The notes under the pieces were generated by a model. The model made no database searches. It worked only from the letters and a program-made list of their open reading frames with translations, and had not been told where the DNA came from. This document shows positions 36,814-46,876 of a stretch of 64,000 bases of DNA, in pieces (the stretch's first letter is position 1; each line of letters starts with the position of its first letter). The stretch is from Ignavibacteriales bacterium. GTDB lineage: Bacteria; Bacteroidota; Ignavibacteria; UBA10030; SZUA-254. The translations under genes and the position numbers were made by a program. The stretch is from the NCBI GenBank assembly GCA_016214905.1, contig JACRMQ010000006.1, positions 540,510 through 604,509 on the forward strand. Direction: 5' to 3'.

Positions 36814-37911
36814 TTATTCTTTTGGAAATTCATAATCCTCAAACAACTTTCCCCATGCAGTAGTATTTTTCCAGTTGTTAAATATTTTTTTGTCGATAAA
36901 TGGCCATCGGTAATAATCGTGAAATATTTCAGAGCCGAGAACAAAGATGTGAACTAACGGTGTATGAAAAAATAATTTTTGTAATGATTTAAGAGGACCA
37001 AACCAAAGAAGATCCCCGACGATGCTTGCACCATTGTCACCCACTTCAAATCCCCATGATTCTTTTGATATATCCTCGCCAACTATTTCAATTTCACGAA
37101 CATCACCGATTCCAAGTTTTTGTTGATGAGCCAACGCTATATATTCAATACTCATAGGATCAAATCCCATCATCTTAGCAGAAACAGCATCTATTGCAAC
37201 CTGATCAGAACTTGCAAGCATACAGTTTTTAATAACCGGTTTCATTGTTCTTGGACCAGGACCATTTCCCGCAGTGGTTCCATCCATGACCGCGAAAATG
37301 CCTGGATGAATTTCTTTTTGTATGGCAAGAAGGTCAACAAGTGTTTTGTGGATCCATGAGTGAGTATAATGGCGTTTTGTATTTAATAATCCGCCGAATG
37401 CGTTTTTCATCGCACCAGTGGTTGTTGTATAGATATGACATTTCACAGTTGGAAGATGAATAATATTTTTTCCGAAAAAATAATCGGGTATGTAAATTCC
37501 TTCTGGATATATTTTATTCAATACGTGCATCGCTTTTTTAGGCGTGTACCGAATCCAATTCATATCCTCTTTTTTAAAATTATAAAGGACGGGAATATTG
37601 TATTTTTTGAAAATCGGGACATAATGATTCAGGTCTTCACCTTTGAACGCGTTTGTTACAACTGTTTTATTCTGAATACAAACGAGGTCATTGAGTCCAT
37701 TCGCATGCAGCCCTTTTACACATCCTTCTAGTTGCCATGGGGTTGTATTTGCCCCAGGGAACGGAAAATGCCATGATATATTATCTTTGAGTATTGTCGT
37801 TGAGTTCTTATCAAGCGAACTCTTAACATCCGCCAACTCCATTAAATGAATAATATCATCTAAAACGGTTCTAGGTTCTGTTTTAATTACGGCAACTTTT
37901 GATTTTGTCAT
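36814..37911 (-). CDS. DUF362 domain protein
   Basis: The 365-residue product (MTKSKVAVIKTEPRTVLDDI) has the DUF362 core, including HLPTVKCHIYTTTTGAMKNAFG and the C-terminal VAIDAVSAKMMGFDPMSIEYI. Many DUF362 proteins carry a ferredoxin domain, but no CxxCxxCxxxC cluster is present here. I start at 37911, with GGAAAT upstream, four bases after the UbiA stop; the longer frame from 37944 would overlap ubiA. The function is unknown. Confidence 0.85.
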   Translation of the reverse strand: MTKSKVAVIKTEPRTVLDDIIHLMELADVKSSLDKNSTTILKDNISWHFPFPGANTTPWQLEGCVKGLHANGLNDLVCIQNKTVVTNAFKGEDLNHYVPIFKKYNIPVLYNFKKEDMNWIRYTPKKAMHVLNKIYPEGIYIPDYFFGKNIIHLPTVKCHIYTTTTGAMKNAFGGLLNTKRHYTHSWIHKTLVDLLAIQKEIHPGIFAVMDGTTAGNGPGPRTMKPVIKNCMLASSDQVAIDAVSAKMMGFDPMSIEYIALAHQQKLGIGDVREIEIVGEDISKESWGFEVGDNGASIVGDLLWFGPLKSLQKLFFHTPLVHIFVLGSEIFHDYYRWPFIDKKIFNNWKNTTAWGKLFEDYEFPKE

Positions 37912-37915
37912 AAAT

Positions 37916-38797
37916 TTATTTCCGGTAGATGATAATGATTGCAATTACAATCCAGAGTATTACATTAACAATAAGCGGTGGGTCTGTGACCATTATTTTC
38001 GTAGGATTTCCCCCGCCTTCTTTTTTATGAACGAGGTAAAGGTAACGGAATATTCCGTACAACACAAACGGTACCGTGTAAATTAAATTTTTAGTTCCAA
38101 ATTTATGGATAGTTTCATCGGAGATGGTGTAAAGAGCATACGACATTACTGTTGTTGCCGTAACAATTCCTATCATCTGATCGAGGAAGTATGGACTGTA
38201 ATGTTGAAGTACGGGTCTGTGAGTATTTGCGTGTTGTTCCAAGATTAATAATTCATGCCGCCGTTTGCTGAACCCGAGAAAAAGAGATAATAAAATCGTA
38301 CAAATTATCAGCCACTCAGATGTCGGCACACCAATTATGATCGCACCTCCAACAACACGTAGTACAAATCCGGCTGATATCGTCATCACATCGAGTATCA
38401 CGAATGTTTTTAACTGATACGAATACCAGACATTAAGGATCAAATATATTAACAACACCAGTGCAAAATATGGTTGCAACAAATATGATACACTAATACC
38501 GAGAACAATCAGCAATACAGCGACAACTAACGCGATATTTGGTGACAGTTTTCCCGATGCTAAGGGTCTCACTGATTTTATAGGATGCAATTTATCCTTT
38601 TCAATGTCTACTATATCATTCAAGAGGTAGACACCGCTTGAGATAAAAGAAAATAGGATAAAACCGCTGACCGTAAGATAAATATCGGTAAGATAAAATA
38701 GATTACCGGAGAAGATGAGCGCGGAAAATATAAATAAATTTTTTATCCATTGCTGGATCCGCATTGACGCGATTATGTATCTTATTGTTTTCATCAC
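37916..38797 (-). CDS. UbiA-family prenyltransferase, probably decaprenyl-phosphate phosphoribosyltransferase-like
   Basis: The 293-residue membrane protein has about nine helices. RIQQWIKNLFIFSALIFSG near the N-terminus and NDIVDIEKDKLHPIKSVRP, containing the Mg-diphosphate Asp motif, match the UbiA subgroup that transfers phosphoribose from PRPP to polyprenyl phosphate. In actinobacteria that step starts arabinan synthesis; here it may feed another surface glycan. A quinone or heme prenyltransferase is less likely given the HPxKxxRP motif. It lies between the mutase subunit gene and DUF362. Confidence 0.82.
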   Translation of the reverse strand: MMKTIRYIIASMRIQQWIKNLFIFSALIFSGNLFYLTDIYLTVSGFILFSFISSGVYLLNDIVDIEKDKLHPIKSVRPLASGKLSPNIALVVAVLLIVLGISVSYLLQPYFALVLLIYLILNVWYSYQLKTFVILDVMTISAGFVLRVVGGAIIIGVPTSEWLIICTILLSLFLGFSKRRHELLILEQHANTHRPVLQHYSPYFLDQMIGIVTATTVMSYALYTISDETIHKFGTKNLIYTVPFVLYGIFRYLYLVHKKEGGGNPTKIMVTDPPLIVNVILWIVIAIIIIYRK

Positions 38798-38800
38798 GGT

Positions 38801-40465
38801 CTAAAATACTGCTGGTTCTTCATAAACGCCAAAAACTTCGGCAAGTGCGTTGCACATTTCTCCGAGCGTTACATACGATTTTGTACATTCAATCAAACGA
38901 GGTATCAGGTTTGTTCCATCCGTTGCGGCTTGTTGCAGTAATTTCAATTCATCGGCTACTTTCTGATTATCCCGTGATGCACGAACTTGCGCAATCCTTT
39001 CACGCTGTTTAATTTCGACTTCCGGGGGAATGTTCAAAATCGGGATATCAATTTTTTCATTCTCTTCGATGTAATCATTCACTCCCACGATTATTTTTTC
39101 TTTTATGTCCAGATCTTGTTGATATCTATAAGCAGACTCGGCGATTTCTTTCTGGAAGAATCCAGCTTCAATCGCCTGAATTACTCCACCCATTGAATCA
39201 ATTTTCTCAAAATATACTTCAGCCTCTTTTTCCATTCTGGTTGTCAAAGCTTCAACAAAATAACTTCCGGCAAGCGGATCAATGGTGTTGGTTACTCCAA
39301 TTTCATGCGCGATTATCTGTTGTGTTCTGAGCGCGATCTTTACGGCTTTTTCAGAGGGAAGAGCGAGTGTTTCATCCATCGAGTTTGTATGAAGGGATTG
39401 AGTTCCACCCAAGACGCCTGCCAGAGCTTGATATGATGTGCGTATAATATTATTTTCGGGTTGTTGTGCCGTTAGTGTGCATCCAGCAGTTTGTGTATGA
39501 AACCTTAATAACCATGAGCGTGGATTTTTAGCATTGTATTTATTTCTCATTCTTTTAGCCCATATTCTTCGAGCCGCTCGATACTTGGCTATCTCTTCAA
39601 AAAAGTCGAGGTGAGAATTGAAAAAGAATGAAAGGCGCGGCGCAAATTCGTCAACATCTAATCCTTTCGCGATTCCGGCTTCAACATAAGCGAAACCATC
39701 TGCCAATGTGAATGCTAATTCTTGAATCGCCGTTGCGCCTGCTTCTCGGATATGATATCCGCTGATTGATATTGGATTCCATTGAGGCATTTCATTGGTG
39801 CAATACTCGAACATATCGGTTATGATACGCATTGATGGATGAGGTGGGAATATCCATTCTTTTTGTGCGATGTACTCTTTTAAAATATCTGCCTGAATTG
39901 TTCCCCGTAACTGCTCCGTCTTAGCGCCTTGCTTTTGAGCTACGGCGATATAAAATGCAAGAAGCATAGCTGCAGGTGCATTAATCGTCATTGATGTTGA
40001 GACATCGGCGAGATTAATTCCTTTGAATAATATTTCCATATCAGCGAGTGAACTAATCGAAACACCGCAGATTCCAACTTCACCTTGCGCTTGCAGATCA
40101 TCAGCGTCCCGGCCCATCAAAGTTGGTAAATCGAATGCAACGGAAAGTCCGGTTTGACCGTGCTTCAAAAGATAATGATACCTTTCGTTCGTATCTTCAG
40201 GTGTTCCAAAACCCGCAAATTGTCGCATTGTCCACATTCTTCCGCGGTACATATTTGTATGAATACCACGCGTGTATGGATATTCGCCTGGGAAACCGAT
40301 GTCTGCTAAATAATTTATGTTCTCAATATCTTCAGGTGAGTAAAGCATTTCGATCGGTTCACCCGAAACAGTTGTAAATTTAACAGGCAACGAAGGAGTT
40401 CTCTTAGCTTTCTCCTCCCACTTAATTCGCTCTGTCCTTATCTTATTCGTTTCTTTTTCCATCAA
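38801..40465 (-). CDS. Acyl-CoA mutase large subunit, isobutyryl-CoA mutase-like
   Basis: The 554-residue protein is the substrate-binding (alpha) part of a two-subunit B12-dependent acyl-CoA mutase; the cobalamin-binding domain with DxHxxG is absent and must be a separate small subunit, not in this window. Family motifs include [20 protein letters not shown] and [12 protein letters not shown]. Two positions discriminate substrates: methylmalonyl-CoA mutase has Tyr after TIRQ and Arg in the KEF-MVR segment, whereas this protein has F83 (TMRQFAGFG) and Q201 (KEYIAQKEW), the isobutyryl-CoA mutase pair. A generic 'methylmalonyl-CoA mutase' label would therefore be misleading. UbiA starts 3 bp downstream. 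Confidence 0.88.
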   Translation of the reverse strand: MMEKETNKIRTERIKWEEKAKRTPSLPVKFTTVSGEPIEMLYSPEDIENINYLADIGFPGEYPYTRGIHTNMYRGRMWTMRQFAGFGTPEDTNERYHYLLKHGQTGLSVAFDLPTLMGRDADDLQAQGEVGICGVSISSLADMEILFKGINLADVSTSMTINAPAAMLLAFYIAVAQKQGAKTEQLRGTIQADILKEYIAQKEWIFPPHPSMRIITDMFEYCTNEMPQWNPISISGYHIREAGATAIQELAFTLADGFAYVEAGIAKGLDVDEFAPRLSFFFNSHLDFFEEIAKYRAARRIWAKRMRNKYNAKNPRSWLLRFHTQTAGCTLTAQQPENNIIRTSYQALAGVLGGTQSLHTNSMDETLALPSEKAVKIALRTQQIIAHEIGVTNTIDPLAGSYFVEALTTRMEKEAEVYFEKIDSMGGVIQAIEAGFFQKEIAESAYRYQQDLDIKEKIIVGVNDYIEENEKIDIPILNIPPEVEIKQRERIAQVRASRDNQKVADELKLLQQAATDGTNLIPRLIECTKSYVTLGEMCNALAEVFGVYEEPAVF

Positions 40466-40615
40466 TAATACCTATAATCACTTTCGTCTCAGCATGATTC
40501 CAAATTTAAAGAATTATTTGAGAATTAAGATAAGAATTCTCAGCTATTCTTCAAAAATTCTTGAACCTGTTAAACCTAACAGACTTTTATCATTATTTAT
40601 GTTCTTGAAATGTTC

Positions 40616-43600
40616 TTATTTTATGATCATCATTTTTTTTGATGCAATATATCCTCCAGCTGATTGCAACCTATAAAAATAAAGTCCCGTGGTTAAATTG
40701 CACGAGTCAAAATCAACTTTATGAATCCCGGCACTTTTCTCACCGTTAATAATCGTTAGAACAAGCTGGCCGAGCATATTGAATATTTGCAATTTTATCC
40801 TATCGCGTTTTGGAAGCGAGAACCGAATGGTTGTCCGGGAATTGAACGGATTGGGATAATTTTGAGAAAGGTCATATTTTATCGGTTCATCGACTACCGG
40901 ATCTGGAACCGCATCTATTATTTGCGAATATTTTATTGTAGATACAATACTCCAATCGTTTGTTGATGATGTTCCCGTAACATATACTGCATTAGATGAA
41001 TCGATCGCAATACTTTTTGGTTCATTGTTGCATCCACTTACAGAACCGTAACGAGCGATCCATTCAATGTTTCCAAATGAATTAATTTTAATTGTTGTAA
41101 AATCGAAATTGAAATCATCGCCCATACTTTTCCCTGTAACATATATTCCTCCGTTCGCATCCAGCGCAAGAGCAGCCGGTATATCATCCAATCCGCTTTG
41201 ACCATCATACAGATACTCCCAAATCAATCTTCCAGATGGATCATATTTCAATATCAAATAATCGTAATGATTCGAGCCCTGCAATCTTGTCTGACCGACG
41301 ATGATTAAATTATTTTGATAATCTAATCCCATCGCTTTTGGCATCTGTTCTGTACGGTTTTCACCATGATATGAATTTGTAAATAAGAGATTACTCGATG
41401 AATCATACTTTGCAACGACAATATCATAGCTCGTATCGGATCCGGTAGAGAATCCGCAGACGTAAATATTGCTTTCCTCGTCAACTGCAATCGCAACGGG
41501 TCGATCTTCTCCATTAATTTCTCCATTCCATCGAATCGCCCACTTTTGCTCTCCTTCTGAGGAATATTTCACTGTAGCATAATCGGACCGTGTGCTTGAA
41601 CCTGTACTCAACCCAGTGACATAAATATCTCCGATTTTATCAACTGCAACATCATACGCTAAATCATCTTTATTCGATTCCCCGTCGTAAATATTTTTCC
41701 ATAACAAATTGCCTGTACTATCGAATTTAAGAGTGACATAATCATACGAGGTTGTTCCTGAACTATATCCGGCAACAATGACATTTGAGTTTGCATCAAC
41801 AGTGATCGATGATCCAAACTCATAGCTATTTTCAAATCCTCCAATCACCTGTTGTTGCCATGAAAGAATCCCATCTGAATTGTGCTGGAGAACTGTGATA
41901 TCACTTGGTGAATAACGATTGTAATTTGTACCCGCCAAATTGAGTCTTCCACTTTGATCGAATGACATATCGGAAATATTTATATCCCCTCCCGATAAAT
42001 TTTGTTGAATGACATTCCAGTTTTGATCTCCGGTTTGTTTGTATGAACAAAGGAAATATCCATCAGTGCCACCGGATGTTAAGCTCCTGCCGACGATGGC
42101 GACATCATTTTGCGGAGTTATTTTTAACATTTTTACATTATCATAACTAACACCCGGTCCGTTTTCTCTTCGCGGCCATAATTGATCTGAAGCTCCACTA
42201 AAAGTACTTTTAATTATTATAATATCTTGATATTTATCCAACCCAAAACTAACACCACTAGTGTAAATATATTTTCCGTTTGATTCTAATAAGAGCGATG
42301 TGGCCTTATCATTCATATTGTAAAGACTGTTATACCTGCTTAACCAATCATAATACCCGACGGGAGAATATCTGATTGTAACGATATCGTCCATAGAAGT
42401 TAATTGACTGCTCGTTGCAGCGATGTAAATATTACCTTCAACGTCAATTTGAATGTCCGATGCAAAATCGTTTCCATTATCATCACCGTTATAAATGCGA
42501 GACCACAATTGAACGCCGCTAGAATCGTATTTGATGGTTGCAATATCATAACCAGTTTGTGGAGAAAATGTTAAACCTGTTACAACAACATTTCCTTCTG
42601 AATCGATATCCAATGAAGATGGATCATCGATACTATTTGCCGGTCCATTATACCGCGCAATCCATTTAACCGCTCCCGAGTAACTGATCTTTAACGTTGT
42701 GTAATCACCATATGTTCTGACTCCGTTACTTCTTCCTGTAACGAATATATATTCCTTATTGTCGGTTGTTATTGCATTTAGAAAATCAGCTCCATTTGCC
42801 GGACCGTTATAAAATGATTTCCATGATTCGATACCGTCAGTTAAATATTTTATAACAACGAAATCATAAGATGAGCCGGAGCGTACGGTTGTTCCGGCAG
42901 TATAGACATTCCCAATCGAATCAACAACTAAACCGGTAGCGCTGTCACGACTATTATAACTGCCGTTATATCTGGCACTCCATTGTTCTAATCCATCTGA
43001 ATTATATTTGATTGTTACAATATCGGATAGACTTTCGTTGCCATAGCTGGTGCCGGTGACGTAAACATTTTGACTATTATCAGTCGCAATTTCGGCTGAA
43101 CGATCGTCAAGATTCCCCGTACCGTTGTAACTCGCACTCCATAATAATGTACCATCAATATTGTATTTTAAAGTTATATAATCGTATGATCCTGAATAAT
43201 ATGAATATCCAGTGACATGAATGTTGCCGTCTTTGTCCAGGGTTAATCCTGTTGCTTTACTCTTTTCATTACCAAAACTCCTATTCCAGATCAATTTTCC
43301 TGTTGAATCAAATTTTACAAGAATGATTTTTGATGAATCGTTTCCTGCGACTACCACGTCACCATTTGAATCTTTTGCAAGATTGGAGATAATGTTACTG
43401 CCATTACCGGTATTGAAACGTGTGGGCCATTGATTGGATTCAATTGAAATATATTTTGCAGTCAGAAAATCATAAGAGGAAGATGAGCTGTTACTAGATC
43501 CGGTGACGTAAACATTTCCTTTCTCATCGATTGCCATGGCTGTTGGACAATCATCAGCGCTTGAAATAGCACCGTAAAATGTTTTCCATGTGAGAGATCC

Positions 43601-45004
43601 CGAATAATTGTAACATAGTGTGGCATAATCAGCTGGTCCGCCGTTATTCGAATTAGAACTTCCTGTCACAAAAATATTTCGATGAGAACGATCTATTACC
43701 AGCGATACCGGCTGATCATCATATCCCGCGCTTCCTTTATAAGATTCGCTCCATTTAAGATTTCCATTTTTATCATAAGATATCGTTGTGTAATCGAATT
43801 TACTGATGCCTCCATAACTAGTGCCAGTTACATAGATATTATCATCTTGGTCGATTTTCATCTCATAAGCATAATCATTTCCATTTCCCTCACCATCGTA
43901 ACTTACCAACCATTGTCTGACGCCATTCTTATCGTCTTTCATCGTGCAATAATCATAATTTGAAGATAATCCCGCATGATATCCGGTTGCGTAAGCATTA
44001 CCTTCCGAATCGAATGAAACCGATGTTACTGCATCACGATTACTCGATGATTGATATAACTTATCTTCCCATCTAAAACCGCCGGTAGAATCATACAATA
44101 TCATGATCATATCGGTACCGTTTTCCGAATTTTGCGATGATCCACCGACTAAGACATTCCCGACTGAATCAACAGTTATAGCAAATACTAAATCTATTCC
44201 ATGCTGCATACCATCATAATTTTTGCTCCATATTAATTCACCGTTTGAATTATATTTTAATGTAAGCATGTTTATTCCTGAGAGCGTTGACTCTGAATAA
44301 CCGCCTATCAAGATATTTCCGGAGTTATCAATTTCAACAGCTGTTGGTATAGCAATGCTGTCGTTATTAGACAAATATTTCTTAATCCACTCAATATCCC
44401 CTGCACTGTTATATTTAACTGTCACAATGTTATATTTTTTCTGATTTAAAGCGCTGAATCCGACAACATAAGTATTACCACTTTTATCAGATACAATCCC
44501 TATCGATTCATCATATCCATTCGCATCGCCATTGTACCTTTTACTCCATTGCATTTCACCCCGTTCATTATATTTAACAGTGAGATAATCGGCACCGGTG
44601 TAAGATGTAAAACTAATGCCTGTTACTATTACGTTACCTTCATCATCTACGACAATGGCATTAGATAGATCAACTGACGATAAGTTATTCGATTCATATC
44701 TTTGTACCCATTCTTCGCGGACATTTCCTGATATAATTGAATTATATTTTTGGGAGGTATGAATGGTTGAATTAGCTACTACGCGCGAAGGCTCTGATTT
44801 TTTTTCTGTTGAGGACTGAGTGTTAATTTTTACCTTGGATGTTAAATCGATGCTGGACTTCCCATCAATGTAATTGTTTAGTAGTCTGGTTCGGAATGAT
44901 TTACACCTATCTGCCCCCTCGAAAATATTATTTTGTCCACGCGTCCAGTCTGAGTAACCGGTGATAAGACTAGCAAGTAGTATGATAGATATTAGCGACC
45001 GCAT
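40616..45004 (-). CDS. Giant secreted SBBP-type beta-propeller protein with T9SS C-terminal domain
   Basis: The 1462-residue protein begins with a signal peptide (SLISIILLASLITG). After a ~85-residue spacer come 24 repeats of about 50 residues that I counted by their core, D-x-x-GN-(I/V)-YVTG-S...DY-x-T-(I/V)-KY-xxxG-xxxW, running to about residue 1370. This is the SBBP (seven-bladed beta-propeller) pattern. The C-terminus (about 1375-1462) contains YDLSQNYPNPFN, IFNMLGQLV and TGLYFYRL, the type A sorting domain of type IX secretion, so the protein should be exported and attached to the surface. Twenty-four repeats would make several propellers. Its function is unknown, perhaps adhesion or polymer binding. 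It is a single-gene unit. Confidence 0.92.
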   Translation of the reverse strand: MRSLISIILLASLITGYSDWTRGQNNIFEGADRCKSFRTRLLNNYIDGKSSIDLTSKVKINTQSSTEKKSEPSRVVANSTIHTSQKYNSIISGNVREEWVQRYESNNLSSVDLSNAIVVDDEGNVIVTGISFTSYTGADYLTVKYNERGEMQWSKRYNGDANGYDESIGIVSDKSGNTYVVGFSALNQKKYNIVTVKYNSAGDIEWIKKYLSNNDSIAIPTAVEIDNSGNILIGGYSESTLSGINMLTLKYNSNGELIWSKNYDGMQHGIDLVFAITVDSVGNVLVGGSSQNSENGTDMIMILYDSTGGFRWEDKLYQSSSNRDAVTSVSFDSEGNAYATGYHAGLSSNYDYCTMKDDKNGVRQWLVSYDGEGNGNDYAYEMKIDQDDNIYVTGTSYGGISKFDYTTISYDKNGNLKWSESYKGSAGYDDQPVSLVIDRSHRNIFVTGSSNSNNGGPADYATLCYNYSGSLTWKTFYGAISSADDCPTAMAIDEKGNVYVTGSSNSSSSSYDFLTAKYISIESNQWPTRFNTGNGSNIISNLAKDSNGDVVVAGNDSSKIILVKFDSTGKLIWNRSFGNEKSKATGLTLDKDGNIHVTGYSYYSGSYDYITLKYNIDGTLLWSASYNGTGNLDDRSAEIATDNSQNVYVTGTSYGNESLSDIVTIKYNSDGLEQWSARYNGSYNSRDSATGLVVDSIGNVYTAGTTVRSGSSYDFVVIKYLTDGIESWKSFYNGPANGADFLNAITTDNKEYIFVTGRSNGVRTYGDYTTLKISYSGAVKWIARYNGPANSIDDPSSLDIDSEGNVVVTGLTFSPQTGYDIATIKYDSSGVQLWSRIYNGDDNGNDFASDIQIDVEGNIYIAATSSQLTSMDDIVTIRYSPVGYYDWLSRYNSLYNMNDKATSLLLESNGKYIYTSGVSFGLDKYQDIIIIKSTFSGASDQLWPRRENGPGVSYDNVKMLKITPQNDVAIVGRSLTSGGTDGYFLCSYKQTGDQNWNVIQQNLSGGDINISDMSFDQSGRLNLAGTNYNRYSPSDITVLQHNSDGILSWQQQVIGGFENSYEFGSSITVDANSNVIVAGYSSGTTSYDYVTLKFDSTGNLLWKNIYDGESNKDDLAYDVAVDKIGDIYVTGLSTGSSTRSDYATVKYSSEGEQKWAIRWNGEINGEDRPVAIAVDEESNIYVCGFSTGSDTSYDIVVAKYDSSSNLLFTNSYHGENRTEQMPKAMGLDYQNNLIIVGQTRLQGSNHYDYLILKYDPSGRLIWEYLYDGQSGLDDIPAALALDANGGIYVTGKSMGDDFNFDFTTIKINSFGNIEWIARYGSVSGCNNEPKSIAIDSSNAVYVTGTSSTNDWSIVSTIKYSQIIDAVPDPVVDEPIKYDLSQNYPNPFNSRTTIRFSLPKRDRIKLQIFNMLGQLVLTIINGEKSAGIHKVDFDSCNLTTGLYFYRLQSAGGYIASKKMMIIK

Positions 45005-45044
45005 TCTCTTTCGTCGTTTTCATTTTGGGATAATTGTATCTTAA

Positions 45045-45075
45045 AAAAGATACGGATTAGGAACTGGATTGTCAA
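45045..45075 (-). promoter_or_regulatory. Promoter of the SBBP protein gene
   Basis: Minus-strand TTG (45075-45073), 20 bp, TATCTTTT (45052-45045), 40 bp before the ATG. Confidence 0.6.
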
Positions 45076-45094
45076 CAGCAGAACTATCTTATAT

Positions 45095-46876
45095 CTAAGA
45101 AGTCCTGCCGAACCTCCGGTCTAGCTCTTCAATGGTCAGTTTCATGCTTACAGGTCTGCCGTGCGGACATACAGTTGGAATTGATGTGGTTGCTAACTGC
45201 TCGATTAATGATGTCATTTCAGAATAAGTGAGCAAATCACCCGCTTTCACTGCAGCTTTGCACGCAAGCGATTTCGCCAACCGCTCAGATGGTTTCATGT
45301 TAATTTCCTGGCGGTCATCTTTATACAAGCTTAAAACATCTTGGAGAATAACAGCTTCGTTGCCTGCCTTGATTTCCGGTGGAACACCGTCGATGATGAT
45401 CGTTGTTTTACCGAAAAACTTAATCGAAAATCCCAAAGATTCAAATTCTACTTGAAGTTCTTTGACAAACGATAAATCACCGGGGTTCAATTGTAACGTT
45501 TGAGGAAAGAGCAATTGCTGAGATGTTTTCTGATTACCAATTAATCGAGCTCTGAACTTTTCATACAATATCCTTTCGTGAGCTGCATGCTGATCGATAA
45601 TCATCAGACCATCGGACGATGTGTACAAGATATATTTTTTATTAAGCTGGCGAATATCACTACGGCCGACCTCGGTCGATTGCCCAACCGTTTCATTGCT
45701 CAAACCTTTTAATGAAGCGCCTAAATCATCAGAAGTTTTTGTTAATTCCCGCTTCGATGGTTGTATGTTCAGCGATTGTTGTCTAAGATCATCGATTTCA
45801 CGAATCTGAATTGGAGGAGATGACAATCTTGTAAAATTATCAGATCCCTGCGAAATCTCAGATTGCAGATGAATTTGCGGGATCATCTCATATTTCCCCA
45901 ATGTGGCGCGAACAGCGGTCATTATCATCTTGTAGATTGCCGGCTCATCGTCAAATTTCACTTCCATTTTGGTTGGGTGAACATTGACATCAATTTTTCT
46001 CGGGTCAATCGAAATAAATATTATGAAAAATGGAAACGTTCCTTTTTCAACTAAATGCTCATACGCCTGATAAACCGCATGATTTAGATTTTTACTGACG
46101 ATATATCTGTTGTTAAGGAAAAGAAATTGTTCAGCTTTGCCGCGTTTCGCAAATTGCGGTTGCCCTACATAACCGGATATCGCAACCGATTCTTTTTCGC
46201 TGTTTACAGGCATAAGTGTTTTAAAATGTGCTTCTCCAAAAAGATCTTTGAGCCGATCATGTAATTCGCATCTCCGCAAGTTCAGTATTATTTCATTATC
46301 GCTATGAAAAAGAAATGCGATATTGGGATGTGATAGTGCACATCGTTGAACGACATCGTAGATGTGACGGTATTCCGTTGATTTATTTTTTAAGAAATTC
46401 CGGCGGGCAGGCGTGTTAAAAAATATATTTTTCATTGTGATAGAAGTGCCCGGAGAACAGGCATCTTCACCAATCTGACTCTCTTTTCCTCCGTAAATCC
46501 GAACCTTAATGCCTACAGTATCTGTTAATCGGCGCGCACGTAATTCCACCTGCGAAACTGCGGCAATCGAGGAGAGTGCTTCTCCCCTGAAACCTAACGT
46601 TTTAATCGCCTCCAAGTCTTCATACGTTTCAATTTTGCTCGTTGCATGGCGATGAAATGCAACCGATGCATCGTCTGCACTCATTCCATCACCATCATCA
46701 ACGACTTGAATTAATTCTTTCCCGCCATCTTTGATGATTATTTTGATTGTTTTTGAGTGAGCATCGATTGAATTTTCGATCAATTCCTTAACGGCTGAAG
46801 CGGGTCTTTGGATTACTTCACCGGCAGCAATTTTGTTTGCAAGATGTTCGGGTAATATTTTGATAGTCTTGCTCAT
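45095..46876 (-). CDS. mutL: DNA mismatch repair protein MutL (endonuclease type)
   Basis: MutL couples mismatch recognition to strand incision. The 593-residue protein has the GHKL ATPase motifs IAAGEVIQRPASAVKELIENSIDA, DDGDGM and GFRGEAL, and KIDVNVHPTKMEV. The C-terminal domain keeps the endonuclease motif DQHAAHERILYE, plus ACKAAVKAGD and CPHGRPV, so it is the nicking type found in bacteria without MutH. It overlaps the epimerase gene by four bases and is last in the purF operon. Confidence 0.97.
   Translation of the reverse strand: MSKTIKILPEHLANKIAAGEVIQRPASAVKELIENSIDAHSKTIKIIIKDGGKELIQVVDDGDGMSADDASVAFHRHATSKIETYEDLEAIKTLGFRGEALSSIAAVSQVELRARRLTDTVGIKVRIYGGKESQIGEDACSPGTSITMKNIFFNTPARRNFLKNKSTEYRHIYDVVQRCALSHPNIAFLFHSDNEIILNLRRCELHDRLKDLFGEAHFKTLMPVNSEKESVAISGYVGQPQFAKRGKAEQFLFLNNRYIVSKNLNHAVYQAYEHLVEKGTFPFFIIFISIDPRKIDVNVHPTKMEVKFDDEPAIYKMIMTAVRATLGKYEMIPQIHLQSEISQGSDNFTRLSSPPIQIREIDDLRQQSLNIQPSKRELTKTSDDLGASLKGLSNETVGQSTEVGRSDIRQLNKKYILYTSSDGLMIIDQHAAHERILYEKFRARLIGNQKTSQQLLFPQTLQLNPGDLSFVKELQVEFESLGFSIKFFGKTTIIIDGVPPEIKAGNEAVILQDVLSLYKDDRQEINMKPSERLAKSLACKAAVKAGDLLTYSEMTSLIEQLATTSIPTVCPHGRPVSMKLTIEELDRRFGRTS

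Noticed and set aside
40616-45004. DNA repeats in this region as a CRISPR or satellite array
   Set aside because: The periodicity of about 150 bp is protein-coding and degenerate, with one intact reading frame of SBBP units.
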